62,538 nucleotides of DNA from Chloroflexota bacterium. GTDB lineage: Bacteria; Chloroflexota; Dehalococcoidia; Lucifugimonadales; GCA-002723415. A program made the translations under genes and the position numbers. The stretch spans positions 1 through 62,538 of the forward strand of contig PBKN01000003.1 in NCBI GenBank assembly GCA_002721445.1. The letters run 5' to 3'. Of this stretch, positions 27,867-37,888 are shown one piece after another (the first letter of the stretch is position 1; each line of letters starts with the position of its first letter). The notes under the pieces were generated by a model. The model had not been told where the DNA came from and did no database searches. It worked only from the letters and a program-made list of their open reading frames with translations.

Positions 27867-28913
27867 TTGAGTGGAGATACTGTAATAAAATTTCTTAATG
27901 AAATTATATTATTCAGTATATTTAATTTTAGGAAGGTTTTAGTAATTAATAAAAATTCTAGTGCAATTCAATTAAATGGGGTAACTAAATATTATGGAAA
28001 TTACCCTGCTATAACAGATATTAGTTTTGATGTGTCTTTAGGTGAAAGTGTAGGTTTCTTAGGGCCGAATGGTGCAGGTAAATCTACAACAATGAAAATT
28101 ATTACGGGTTTCATGCCTCCAACATCTGGATCAGTTTCTATAGCTGGCTATGATGTTGTGTCTGAGTCATTGCAGGCTAGGCGAATGATTGGATATTTAC
28201 CTGAAACTGTTCCTTTATACACTGATATGGTCGTAAGAGAATATTTATACTTTATGGGTAAAATAAGAGGTATGTCTAATTCGAAAATAAATAAAAGAAT
28301 TGATGATGTAATTGAAATGTGTGGTTTAGAGATATATAGAAATTCTATTATTGGCAAGTTGTCAAAAGGTTTTCGGCAAAGATTAGGAATTTCACAGGCA
28401 ATTTTACATGAACCAGAAATATTAGTATTAGATGAACCTACTATTGGGATAGATCCTATACAAGTAGTTGAAACCAGGGATTTAATTAAAAATTTAAAAG
28501 GCAACCACACTTTAATTGTTAGTACTCACATATTACCGGAAGCTAGTGCTATATGTGATAGAGTTATTATTATTCATGAAGGAGAGATAGTTGCTATTGA
28601 TTCTCCTGATCAATTAGGTAACAGGCTTAGGGGTGGAGTATTGATAGAGTTAGATATTAAAGGTCCAAGAAAACAAGTTGTTAAAGCGTTGCAGAATTTG
28701 GATGGAGTAAGAAATGTTATGAGGGTTACAGGGGAAGATGATGGAACAGCAACATATTCTGTTGATACTGATCAAAGTATAGATGTTTCTCCAAAGTTAG
28801 CTAGCTTAATAGTTAATTCTGGGTGGGAATTAAAAAAATTAGAGACGTTAGGTATGACATTGGAAGAGATATTTTTAAAATTAACAACAACAGAAGAATC
28901 GATTAAGGAATGA
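27867..28913 (+). CDS. ABC transporter ATP-binding protein (gliding-motility/ABC-2 type)
   Basis: The protein has Walker A (GPNGAGKSTTMK), signature (LSKGFRQRLGISQA), Walker B (ILVLDEPTIGIDP) and the H-loop (IVSTHIL), then a C-terminal regulatory extension. It is the ATPase of the following permease. The start is odd: the only canonical in-frame start is a TTG at 27,867 with no ribosome binding site, while a strong AGGAAGG at 27,930-27,936 is followed eight bases later by an in-frame ATT at 27,945. The true start may be that AUU, giving a typical short N-terminus. Confidence 0.9.
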   Translation: MSGDTVIKFLNEIILFSIFNFRKVLVINKNSSAIQLNGVTKYYGNYPAITDISFDVSLGESVGFLGPNGAGKSTTMKIITGFMPPTSGSVSIAGYDVVSESLQARRMIGYLPETVPLYTDMVVREYLYFMGKIRGMSNSKINKRIDDVIEMCGLEIYRNSIIGKLSKGFRQRLGISQAILHEPEILVLDEPTIGIDPIQVVETRDLIKNLKGNHTLIVSTHILPEASAICDRVIIIHEGEIVAIDSPDQLGNRLRGGVLIELDIKGPRKQVVKALQNLDGVRNVMRVTGEDDGTATYSVDTDQSIDVSPKLASLIVNSGWELKKLETLGMTLEEIFLKLTTTEESIKE

Positions 28914-29623
28914 GAAATACATTTTATATAGCTTGGCGTGAAACAAGAGCATATTTTTTGACCCCAACTGCTTATATTGTTGGAGCAATGTTTTTAGTTT
29001 TAACTGGAATATTTTTTGTATTTCAGGTTACCAGTACAAGACCTGAAGCATCTGTAAGAAGTATTATTGAATGGGCAACTTTTTTTATGGTATTTTTTGC
29101 TCCATTAATAACAATGAGGCTTTTAGCTGAAGAGCAAAAATTAGGAACACTGGAATTGCTATTGACTTCTCCTGTAAGTGATTGGCAAGTTGCCTTGGGT
29201 AAGTATTTAGCTAGTATTATAATATTATATGTTACAGTGTCTCTTACTTTATATTACGTTTTATTATTATATATATTTGGTAGTCCAGATATAGGGCCTG
29301 TTTTAACTGGTTATCTTGGTTTGTTATTATATTCAGCAGCTTGTGGTGCTATTGGTCTAGCTGCTTCATCTTTAACTAGTAATCAATTGATAGCTGCAGT
29401 AGTTGGAGTAGCAATTTTATTAACTTTATCTTTTGCTGATAGTGTGGGTTATACATTATCAGGAGTTATTAAAACAATATTAATGTGGGTTTGTATGGAC
29501 GCTCATTTGAATGATTTCACAAAAGGTGTTTTTGATTTTAGCCATATAATCTATTATTTTAGCGTTATAGGGATATTTTTATTTTTCACTATTATGTCTT
29601 TACAAAGTAGAAGGTGGAGATAG
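28910..29623 (+). CDS. ABC-2 type permease (GldF-like)
   Basis: The 237-residue membrane protein has six hydrophobic segments and begins YIAWRETRAYFLTPTAYIVGAMF, the usual GldF/ABC-2 start, followed by LITMRLLAEEQKLGTLELLLTSPVSDWQVALGKYLAS. It overlaps the ATPase gene by 4 bases and its TAG overlaps the GTG of the next gene by one base, so the four genes are a translationally coupled unit. Confidence 0.88.
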   Translation: MRNTFYIAWRETRAYFLTPTAYIVGAMFLVLTGIFFVFQVTSTRPEASVRSIIEWATFFMVFFAPLITMRLLAEEQKLGTLELLLTSPVSDWQVALGKYLASIIILYVTVSLTLYYVLLLYIFGSPDIGPVLTGYLGLLLYSAACGAIGLAASSLTSNQLIAAVVGVAILLTLSFADSVGYTLSGVIKTILMWVCMDAHLNDFTKGVFDFSHIIYYFSVIGIFLFFTIMSLQSRRWR

Positions 29624-31320
29624 TGGAACCAGACCCTATAGAAAATCAAAAACAAGAAAATAATTTTTATTCAATAATTAATGCAGCAGGTTTATGGAGT
29701 AATATTGCTACAATTCTTGGAGTAATAATATTATTTGTTTCATCAATATTATTTTTTGGTGTTTCTGGTTTAAAAAATTTATCTTTAGGATTAATAATAT
29801 TTTCTATAATATTATTAATATTAGCAGTTGTTTTATCTCCAAAATCAGTGATTTCTTTCTTAATAGGAAGACAAGGAAGATACGGTACTAACGCATTAAT
29901 TATCACTTTTGTATTCTTTTTTATTATAATTTTGGTTAATGTTTTGTTCTATCGTTTGAGTCAAGATGGATTTTTGAGGCAAGATGTTACTGCAACCCGT
30001 GTATTTACTTTGTCTCCTCAATCAATTCAAATTTTAGAAAATATTAATACTACAATAAATGCTACTGTTTTTATGGTACCTGATCCTTCGGGAACAGATG
30101 CAAGACGTAAACAGGTTGTAGATTTATTAGATGAGTTCACTAGGATTTCACCTAATTTAAGTTATAATTTTGTTGACCCAGAATTGAAGCCAGGTGAAGC
30201 TAAAAAATATGAAATCTCACAATACCCCGCAATAGTTTTTGAGAATATTTCTAATGGTGTTAAACAGCCAATTAATTGTTCAGCTACTCCGGGTTCTCAG
30301 TTATGTCTTAATTTTTCAGAACAAGATTTTATATCAGCTTTGCTTATTTCTACAGGACAAGAGAAAAAAGTAGTATATGTATTAACTGGTCATGGTGAAC
30401 CTTCTATTACAACTTCAGTAAATAATTTACAACCTAGCCAAGATGGTTTTGATTATGCAATTGAAGGATTAGAAAAAGATAATTATACAGTGACTCCAAT
30501 TAATTTAATTCAAGACAATATAATACCAGATGATGCAGCTGCATTAATTATTTCTGGGCCAGAAAATGATCTTTCGCAATCTGAATATGAGATTATTAAT
30601 AAATATATTAAATCTGGTGGCAGGATTCTTGCTATGCTAGATCCTGAAAGCCCTCAGCTTTTTAAGAAACTGTTTGAAGATTGGGGGATCATATTATCTT
30701 CTGATAGTGTGGCTGATTCAGTTAGTCACGTAGGTGATGAGTTGCTTACTCCATTAATTCAAAAAGCAAATGGACAATTTTATGCTGATGAATCTATTCC
30801 TATAGCTAAAGATTTAGATACTGTATATTTTCCCGGAGTTTCAGCTATTAATACAATGCTCCCTAATTTTGATCTTCCTAATAGTCTGAAACCTACTACA
30901 ATAATTAAAACTACACCTGCAAGTTGGATAGAGACAGATGTAAGTAATATTGCTCTAGACGATAAAGACTTTTTTCCTGGACCTTTTCCAGTTGGTGTTT
31001 TAATGAGGACTAATATAACTCTTGATGAGAGCGTTATGTCTTTAGAAAGAAATCCGGAAGCTAAAATGATAATTTTAGGGGATTCTGATTTCATTAAGAA
31101 TTATCATTTTAATTTTAACGACAATCAGGATTTGTTTTTAAATTCAGTAAATTGGTTAACAGAAGATTACGATTTAATTTCTATCAGAGCGAAGGTAATG
31201 GTTTCTCGTGAATTAAATCTTAACAAAAGAGAAAAAGACTTTGTAAAATGGTCTAGTTGGTTTTTCCCTCCATTTATAATGTTGTTTATTGGAATTATAG
31301 TATGGTGGCGAAGGCGTTAG
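29623..31320 (+). CDS. GldG-family ABC-associated membrane protein
   Basis: This protein of about 565 residues has three or so N-terminal membrane segments, then a large extracytoplasmic GldG/IFT52-like domain (FLRQDVTATRVFTLSPQSIQILENI, FVDPELKPGEAKKYEI, VYVLTGHGEPS, RILAMLDPESPQ, ILGDSDFIKNYHF) and a C-terminal membrane helix followed by WWRRR. I start at GTG 29,623, spaced five bases from AAGGTGG; a GTG at 29,614 is in frame but inside that site. In gliding bacteria GldG partners GldAF. In non-gliders such clusters are of unknown role. Confidence 0.85.
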   Translation: MEPDPIENQKQENNFYSIINAAGLWSNIATILGVIILFVSSILFFGVSGLKNLSLGLIIFSIILLILAVVLSPKSVISFLIGRQGRYGTNALIITFVFFFIIILVNVLFYRLSQDGFLRQDVTATRVFTLSPQSIQILENINTTINATVFMVPDPSGTDARRKQVVDLLDEFTRISPNLSYNFVDPELKPGEAKKYEISQYPAIVFENISNGVKQPINCSATPGSQLCLNFSEQDFISALLISTGQEKKVVYVLTGHGEPSITTSVNNLQPSQDGFDYAIEGLEKDNYTVTPINLIQDNIIPDDAAALIISGPENDLSQSEYEIINKYIKSGGRILAMLDPESPQLFKKLFEDWGIILSSDSVADSVSHVGDELLTPLIQKANGQFYADESIPIAKDLDTVYFPGVSAINTMLPNFDLPNSLKPTTIIKTTPASWIETDVSNIALDDKDFFPGPFPVGVLMRTNITLDESVMSLERNPEAKMIILGDSDFIKNYHFNFNDNQDLFLNSVNWLTEDYDLISIRAKVMVSRELNLNKREKDFVKWSSWFFPPFIMLFIGIIVWWRRR

Positions 31321-31344
31321 GAAGTAAGAAGGTATAATTTTCGA

Positions 31345-32370
31345 ATGAATATAAAAATTACTATATCTTTAATATTAATTGCATTAGTTGTTGGTGTGGT
31401 TGTATATATAAACCCTTTTAAGTCTGAAGATATAATTGTAGAACAATCTCCATGGTTTTACCAAGTAGCTAAAGAAGATATTATTGGAGTTAATATAACA
31501 AATAAAGATAATGTTATTAAATTTTTTAAAGAAGATAAAACATGGTTTATTAAAGAGCCTAATGAATATAATGGTATTCCAGCAGCTTGGGAAGTTTTTC
31601 AAGGTGTAGACTTATTATTAAGCGGACCTAGGACTCAAAGAGATTTGACCATTTCATCATATACTATAGAAGATCCTGTTCAATATGGCTTAGATGCACC
31701 TGAAATAATTGTTGACGTTGAATTAACTTCAAATAGATTTATTACTTTTAAACTTGGAAATAAGACTCCAAATGAAGATTATTTTTATGGTGAGGTAGTA
31801 GGCTTTCCTCAATTATATATGGTAGCAGAAATTTGGGGCAGAGTTGTAGGTAAATTGGCTTTAAATCCTCCTCTTCCTCAATGGTATTTGCCTAGAGATA
31901 TTAGTCAACTTGTGTCAACAAGTTTAAAAAAGCATAATTCAGATTCTGATCAAACTAATGCAGATATAATTGAATTTGTTAAAGAAAATGATGAATGGTT
32001 TGTAAAAGATTACAGATTAGCTATAAGTCCTGATAAAGTAAAAATTAATGCAGATATTAATGACAATATCATACCTCTATTTTCAGGATCACCTAATATT
32101 AAAGTTGAAAATCCTAGAGTAGAAGATCAAGATTATAGCCCTTGGGGTATTAATGAACAAACCTCAGATGTTATTGCAGTTAGATTTCCGGCGATGTCTG
32201 ATATGGGTACAGAATATGTAGAAGAAATGGCATTACTTATTGGAAATAAAACTCCAGATAATAAAGGTTATTATGCACTCTGGGTTGCACAGCAATTTTT
32301 CAGACCTGTAATTATTCTAGATAGTAATTGGGTAGAAACTTTATTAGATGTATTTAATAGGCAATTATAA
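31345..32370 (+). CDS. DUF4340 domain-containing protein
   Basis: The 341-residue protein has an N-terminal signal anchor (ISLILIALVVGVVVYI) and an extracytoplasmic DUF4340 region. Two similar beta-repeats begin around ITNKDNVIKFFKEDKTWFIKEP and IEFVKENDEWFVKDYRLA. DUF4340 proteins characteristically follow GldG-type genes, as here. It is probably an accessory subunit of the exporter; function unproven. Confidence 0.82.
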   Translation: MNIKITISLILIALVVGVVVYINPFKSEDIIVEQSPWFYQVAKEDIIGVNITNKDNVIKFFKEDKTWFIKEPNEYNGIPAAWEVFQGVDLLLSGPRTQRDLTISSYTIEDPVQYGLDAPEIIVDVELTSNRFITFKLGNKTPNEDYFYGEVVGFPQLYMVAEIWGRVVGKLALNPPLPQWYLPRDISQLVSTSLKKHNSDSDQTNADIIEFVKENDEWFVKDYRLAISPDKVKINADINDNIIPLFSGSPNIKVENPRVEDQDYSPWGINEQTSDVIAVRFPAMSDMGTEYVEEMALLIGNKTPDNKGYYALWVAQQFFRPVIILDSNWVETLLDVFNRQL

Positions 32371-32377
32371 GATTTAA

Positions 32378-35300
32378 TTACATAGTTAGTCGTCTATATA
32401 AATATAATAACCTTTCAGGTAAAGCATGAATATCATCTAATACTTCATATCCAATATCCTCACACATAGTTTTCAAATAATCATGTCCTGATTTATCTAC
32501 GGTAAGGCAAAATGCATTAATGTCTTCTTTTTTTGCTTCATCTAGTGCCATTTTAGTGTCATGCACAGCATATTCTTTTTCTACACCTTCCCTACTGTAA
32601 CCTCTGTCCTGTGGTCGTCCATCACTAATCAGGAAAAGCAATTTTGTTCTTGCTTCAGCTTTTTGTAGTTTAGTAATCGTATGTCTAATTGCAGGTCCCA
32701 TTCTAGTTGCATGAAGTGGAGATATTCTATCTATTCGTTGTTTGATGTTTTCAGAAAAATTTTCATGTAGGTCTTTAATATTATAGAATTCAACATTTTC
32801 TCTTCCATATCCAGAAAAGCCGTAAATTCCATACATATCTCCAATAGATTCTAATGCATTAATTAATAGAACTATGGATTCTTTTTCTACATCTATTATT
32901 CTTTTGTATGACCTTCTTGCTCCTTCTGATTTACGCTTTTTCAACCATTCCATATATTTTACTGGGTCATCTGGTGCATCCCAATCGTCCCCAGGTTTTT
33001 TTGAGTCATCTATAGCTTCAGCTGTAGATGCGCTCGTATCTAACAAGAGTGCAACAGCTACGTCTCTTTGTACTTTATTTCGTCTCCAATAAAATTTTTC
33101 ATTTGGACTATTACCAGTTTTAATATCTATCATCGCTTCTATTACATCATCAATATCAAAGTCTTCACCGTCATCTAATTTTCTAACTTTTCTAAATGTT
33201 TCAGGTACCATCATTTCAAATTGTCTTTGTATTCGTTGAACTAAAGGTCTATAGCTATGTAAAGTAGTTGTATAAAAATTAGGATCACCTTCAGGCATCT
33301 CCTTCTGGTGTACTATACACCATCTTGGTTTATAATCACCTGCACGGAAATCCCATTCATCATATACAAAAGTTTGTGGTTCATTTGGATCTAAAGCACC
33401 TCCATCTTCATCAACATGGCTAGGTGCCCCATCGCCATAATCTTGCTGATTTATATTAACACCAGTTTCTTTAAGTATATTATTAGCAAATTTACCACTA
33501 GCATTTTGCATTTCAGATACATTAGAATCTACATCTATTTCTGCACTGCTTTGAAACATTTCTTCTAACATTTGTTGAGTTAAATTACTATCTTTATTAC
33601 TGTCCTCGGACATTTCTCCTTGGTTCCTAAGTTCGTTTAATAATTGTGATAATTCAGGCTTAAAGTCACCTCTGTAATCAACTTGTTCTGATGGAGTATA
33701 TTCTTGTTCATCTTTATTTGATTCTGTATCTGGTATTTGAGATATGTTTTCAATTAATTGATCCATGTCATCTGAGTCGTTATATTCTTGGTTTATATCA
33801 TCTATATCAATATTATCCCAGTTATCTTGATCTATATTATCATTTGAAATTTGAGATATTATTGCATAAATTCTTAGTGTAGCTTCAGCTACGTCTTCAA
33901 CGGATGCTGAGTGATTAAATACTTGATTCGCAATTAAAACAATTTCTTTTGCTGCGTTTTTATGCTCTTTTGGCACAGGAATAGATTTTAATTCTTGTAA
34001 TCCAATTCTTACTATTAGCTCTACTAGAGCTTCTCGAGCTGGTAGTTCTTGTATTGGTTTACGTTGTTTAAAAGAATCTGTCTGAATTTTGATGTAAGCG
34101 TTTTTTACTCCAGGATATTCATATTTTATTCTTTCGTCTAATCTGCCATCTTCTACTACAGTAAATATATCCAACGATAATTGCCTGTCTGTAAACATAT
34201 TGAAAAATCTTTGGATATCAGTTATCCATGTTTGTGATTTATAATTTTCATCATTATGTATTTTTTTTTCTTCTAGTTTGTAACGTAAATCTTTAAAAGC
34301 TATAGAAGGTTTTGTAAAATTAAATCTAAAACTTCCAAATTCAACGTGAGCTACTTGATGAGTTGATACTACTTTATACCAATTAAAATTATCAGTTTTA
34401 GAGGTGTATTTATCTGTAACTGCTGGAAGATATACTGTCGATCCTTCGGTAGAAGGTGCTTCATTTGAAACCCATCCTATATTTTTTTCGACTAAATCTC
34501 CAGTATTTTCTAAATTTATTTCAGATCCAGCAAGTCCTCTACAGTACAATTCCATTATTTCTTTAATTCTAGATAATTCTATGCTTGAAGATAGGTTTTC
34601 TATAACTTCTTCTGAATAAGATGATTCAATTTTAAAAAAAGCTAATGCACCTTCTACATTAGTTTTATATATATTTTTACCTGTATCTACCCATTTGATT
34701 AATTGGTTATCTGTGAGTTTTTCTAAGACTTTAGGTACTGAATTTATAAAATATATTGAATTGGAACCTTCAAGGCTGGTAGCAAGATTTAATATAGAGG
34801 AATGGTTTTCTTTGTCAATTTCATTTAAACTTTTAGACATCTCAGTTATATGCATTGGTATATTCATTTCACCATTTTGCATTAATTTAATAACAATTTT
34901 TATAAAATTAATTCTTTCATTCGAGTCGATTTTATTCAATGATTTCGAACATGCTTCCAAAAATCCTTTGAGTTCTCTGAAATTTGATTCCATTATATTA
35001 GGCAGTAATTCTAAAAATTCTTCGTTATTTTTACCGAGGATTCCAAATATGTTTGTTGAAATAGTAAGAGAATCTGATGCTAAATCAAATGAATTGTTAG
35101 AAATAATTTTTAGTATGGATATAAATTTTTCTATTTGAGGAAATGTCAATGACTTTACTATAGAGGGTGAATGTTCGAAGAATTGACAAGCTAAAGTACT
35201 AGATTTCCATGTTCCATTATATAAACTTTTACCACTTAGTGCCCAACTATCAATATGCCTTGAGCGTAATTTTTTTATAGTGTCTTTACTAGCTTTGAAA

Positions 35301-35617
35301 TATGATGAAGCTAAAGTAGGAGATTCAGTTGACAAGTCTAATCCACTTTCCCCCCATTGGATTATATAATTAAATGGTAAATATTTAATTATATTAGGTG
35401 TTGCTCTATAAAACTCTAAACTTGGCTCCCATGATCTAGTTGTTACTTGAGCAATCTTAAGGCCTACTAATGCCCACAATATAGTTTCTTCTTTAGTAAA
35501 GATTTCTGATACCAATTTAAGACTAATTTCAAAATTATCTTTTAAGGAATCCGGATAATTATTTAACTTTGCTCTTATATCCTTTAGCGTATTATTTGGT
35601 ATTTTTTTATTATTCAA
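32378..35617 (-). CDS. Giant NorD/CbbO-type VWA-domain protein
   Basis: The 1,079-residue protein has an alpha-helical repeat N-terminus (residues about 1-380), a metallopeptidase-like middle region (STHQVAHVEFGSF; FTDRQLSLDIFTVVEDGRLD), an acidic low-complexity linker (about 600-720), and a C-terminal VWA domain with a MIDAS motif DTSAS near residue 860 and ISDGRPQDRGY. This is the NorD/CbbO plan, the partner of CbbQ/NorQ AAA+ ATPases that inserts metal into, or remodels, a client enzyme. The ATPase is two genes upstream. The start is a TTG with AGGAG at good spacing. No RubisCO or nitric oxide reductase lies in the window, so the client is unknown. Confidence 0.85.
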   Translation of the reverse strand: MNNKKIPNNTLKDIRAKLNNYPDSLKDNFEISLKLVSEIFTKEETILWALVGLKIAQVTTRSWEPSLEFYRATPNIIKYLPFNYIIQWGESGLDLSTESPTLASSYFKASKDTIKKLRSRHIDSWALSGKSLYNGTWKSSTLACQFFEHSPSIVKSLTFPQIEKFISILKIISNNSFDLASDSLTISTNIFGILGKNNEEFLELLPNIMESNFRELKGFLEACSKSLNKIDSNERINFIKIVIKLMQNGEMNIPMHITEMSKSLNEIDKENHSSILNLATSLEGSNSIYFINSVPKVLEKLTDNQLIKWVDTGKNIYKTNVEGALAFFKIESSYSEEVIENLSSSIELSRIKEIMELYCRGLAGSEINLENTGDLVEKNIGWVSNEAPSTEGSTVYLPAVTDKYTSKTDNFNWYKVVSTHQVAHVEFGSFRFNFTKPSIAFKDLRYKLEEKKIHNDENYKSQTWITDIQRFFNMFTDRQLSLDIFTVVEDGRLDERIKYEYPGVKNAYIKIQTDSFKQRKPIQELPAREALVELIVRIGLQELKSIPVPKEHKNAAKEIVLIANQVFNHSASVEDVAEATLRIYAIISQISNDNIDQDNWDNIDIDDINQEYNDSDDMDQLIENISQIPDTESNKDEQEYTPSEQVDYRGDFKPELSQLLNELRNQGEMSEDSNKDSNLTQQMLEEMFQSSAEIDVDSNVSEMQNASGKFANNILKETGVNINQQDYGDGAPSHVDEDGGALDPNEPQTFVYDEWDFRAGDYKPRWCIVHQKEMPEGDPNFYTTTLHSYRPLVQRIQRQFEMMVPETFRKVRKLDDGEDFDIDDVIEAMIDIKTGNSPNEKFYWRRNKVQRDVAVALLLDTSASTAEAIDDSKKPGDDWDAPDDPVKYMEWLKKRKSEGARRSYKRIIDVEKESIVLLINALESIGDMYGIYGFSGYGRENVEFYNIKDLHENFSENIKQRIDRISPLHATRMGPAIRHTITKLQKAEARTKLLFLISDGRPQDRGYSREGVEKEYAVHDTKMALDEAKKEDINAFCLTVDKSGHDYLKTMCEDIGYEVLDDIHALPERLLYLYRRLTM

Positions 35618-35625
35618 AAATACTC

Positions 35626-36186
35626 CTAATTTAAATTTATTAAACTAATTACTTTTTCGAGTATACGAGCAGTTGCCCCATATATATTATGATTTAAGTA
35701 TTGGTAACTTATAAGACTCCCATATTTTTTATGATTAGAATAATTTATATTATTTGGGTTAGTTAAAGTAGATAAAGGAACTTCCAATACTTCTGCAACC
35801 TCAATTTCACTAACTTTATAATCGTATGGGTATGATATAGATCCAACAAATGGTGTAATTATAAAGTCACTATTTGTTTCTACATCATCTATTTCTCCAA
35901 TTACATAAATATTATCAGGATGTATTCCCATTTCTTCGTGGGTTTCTCTTAATGCAGTAGCTAACAAATTTACATCTTCAGGGTCTTTACTTCCTCCAGG
36001 AAATGATATCTCACCTTTATGATGTTCAACTAAATCAGTTCTTTTATTTAAAATAAAATAAAAATCTTTATCTTTTTCAAAGATTAGTACCATTACACCA
36101 GCAGGAACCATACTTTTATTTAATATCGGTACTTTAGGTTCGTTTTCAATAGCTAATTTAATAGTATTTATTATAGTAGTACTCAT
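35626..36186 (-). CDS. Nudix hydrolase, CoA pyrophosphatase type
   Basis: The 186-residue protein carries a complete Nudix box (GGSKDPEDVNLLATALRETHEEMG) preceded by HHKGEISFPGG, the UPF0035/CoA-diphosphatase hallmark. It would cleave CoA to 4'-phosphopantetheine and 3',5'-ADP. Located between the CbbQ-type ATPase and its VWA partner, 12 and 8 bases away, within one transcription unit. Confidence 0.88.
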   Translation of the reverse strand: MSTTIINTIKLAIENEPKVPILNKSMVPAGVMVLIFEKDKDFYFILNKRTDLVEHHKGEISFPGGSKDPEDVNLLATALRETHEEMGIHPDNIYVIGEIDDVETNSDFIITPFVGSISYPYDYKVSEIEVAEVLEVPLSTLTNPNNINYSNHKKYGSLISYQYLNHNIYGATARILEKVISLINLN

Positions 36187-36198
36187 ATTATAATTTGT

Positions 36199-37080
36199 TT
36201 ATTCAAAAATTGAAGAAATTAATTCAGATATACTCTGTTGAATTGACATATCGTCAGTAACAGCCCAATTTATTGCTACCTGGCATGCACGTCTAGGTTT
36301 AATTCCTTGAGAAATGAGTTTACCTGCATAAATAAGAAGCCTAGTACTGGAACCTTCCTGTAGTCCATGTTCTTTTAAGTTTCTAACCTTTTCGCCTAAT
36401 TTAGCTAATTGAGTAGAAGTTTGAATATCAACGCCTGATTCATGTTTAATGATTTCTGCTTCTGCATCACGAGAAGGATAATCAAACTCTACAGATATAA
36501 ATCTTTGTCTCGTGCTCTGTTTTAAATCTTTAAGAGCACTCTGATACCCTGGGTTATATGATAAAACTAATAAGAAACCTTCAGCGGCTTCTAATAATTC
36601 ACCTTTCTTTTCTACTGGTAATATTCTTCTATGGTCAGTTAGTGGGTGAATAATTACTGTTGTATCTTTTCTAGCTTCAACTATTTCGTCAAGATAGCAT
36701 ATCCCTCCAGCTTTTACTGCACGAGTTAATGGCCCATCAATCCAAACAGTTTTATCACCTTCTAATAAATATCTTCCTACTAGGTCACTGGCAGTTAGAT
36801 CCTCATGACAAGCAATTGTAACTAATGGAATATTGTTTTGTTTTTGTGTATCTTGTTTTTTTACTTTTGTTAATGGGACTCCGATTTTGTATGACATATA
36901 TTCTATAAATCTAGTTTTGCCACAACCTGTAGGGCCTTTAAAAATCACAGGAATTCTTTGTTTATATGCAGCTTCAAATAATTCTACTTCGTCATTTACT
37001 GGTAGATAGTAAGGTTCTTCTGTCAGGTTATATTCTTCAATAATATAGCTTCGGTATAAGGTTTTTGTGGATTTAGCCAT
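36199..37080 (-). CDS. CbbQ/NirQ/NorQ-type AAA+ ATPase
   Basis: The 293-residue MoxR-related ATPase has Walker A GPTGCGKT (residues 49-56), Walker [11 protein letters not shown], a sensor-1 [12 protein letters not shown] and the C-terminal CbbQ helix ([16 protein letters not shown]). The sequence [28 protein letters not shown] is close to classic CbbQ/NorQ. It acts as a ring-shaped chaperone with the VWA protein encoded downstream. AAGGAGG precedes the ATG. Confidence 0.92.
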   Translation of the reverse strand: MAKSTKTLYRSYIIEEYNLTEEPYYLPVNDEVELFEAAYKQRIPVIFKGPTGCGKTRFIEYMSYKIGVPLTKVKKQDTQKQNNIPLVTIACHEDLTASDLVGRYLLEGDKTVWIDGPLTRAVKAGGICYLDEIVEARKDTTVIIHPLTDHRRILPVEKKGELLEAAEGFLLVLSYNPGYQSALKDLKQSTRQRFISVEFDYPSRDAEAEIIKHESGVDIQTSTQLAKLGEKVRNLKEHGLQEGSSTRLLIYAGKLISQGIKPRRACQVAINWAVTDDMSIQQSISELISSIFE

Positions 37081-37103
37081 TTGGGTAATTTACCCTCCTT
37101 ATT

Positions 37104-37694
37104 TCATTTAATTTTTTTCCAATAATATTGTACTTCTTTTTCTAGGTCTTTAATACTTGAGTCATTTTTTATAATTACATCAGCAAATTTTAATTTTTCT
37201 TTAGTAGACATTTGACTAGAAATTCTAGCTTTAATAGCTTCAATATTTAATCCATCGCGTTTTTCTAATCTTTTATAAATAATATTTTCGTTTGAAACGG
37301 TAACCCAAACTTGATCTGCTAAAGAAGTCCATTTTGCTTCAATTAATAATGCAGCTTCAACAACACTTACAGTAACGTTGTTATTAGAGAGGGTTTGTAA
37401 TTCAGATTCTATTTCTGAATATATTCTAGGATGAGTTATTGAATTAAGTTGGTCTAAATATTTTTTATCTTTAAATACGATTGAGCCTAATTTTTTCCTA
37501 TCAATTTCTTGGTTTTCATTAAGGATTTCTTTACCAAAAGCGTTTACTACTTCCATCCATCCTTCTGAATTAGGTTCGTATATTTTATGTCCAATTTTAT
37601 CTGCATTAATCATTGATGCACCTAAAGAACTTAAAATATTAGATACTGATGTTTTTCCAGTACCTATCCCTCCTGTCAAACCAATTACAAACAT
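37104..37694 (-). CDS. coaE: Dephospho-CoA kinase
   Basis: The 196-residue P-loop kinase has GLTGGIGTGKTSVSNIL, NADKIGHKIYEP, LNSITHPRI, VVEAALLIEA and RLEKRDGLN, all CoaE hallmarks. It performs the last step of CoA synthesis. It is first in a four-gene run that also contains a CoA-degrading Nudix enzyme, so CoA turnover genes bracket the CbbQ-type ATPase. Confidence 0.93.
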   Translation of the reverse strand: MFVIGLTGGIGTGKTSVSNILSSLGASMINADKIGHKIYEPNSEGWMEVVNAFGKEILNENQEIDRKKLGSIVFKDKKYLDQLNSITHPRIYSEIESELQTLSNNNVTVSVVEAALLIEAKWTSLADQVWVTVSNENIIYKRLEKRDGLNIEAIKARISSQMSTKEKLKFADVIIKNDSSIKDLEKEVQYYWKKIK

Positions 37695-37888
37695 ATTACT
37701 TCTTTCATATTATTTATAATCTTATTATTCTATATTATGAAAATATTAATTTCCAGTTAATTTATTATTATTCAGTATATTTAATGAAAGTAAAGATGCA
37801 ATGTTATAAACTGTATTTACAGTTTATAAATTATATTTAAAATTTTTTTATAATAAATTGTAAATATTAGTAGGTTTAAATTAGTAAT

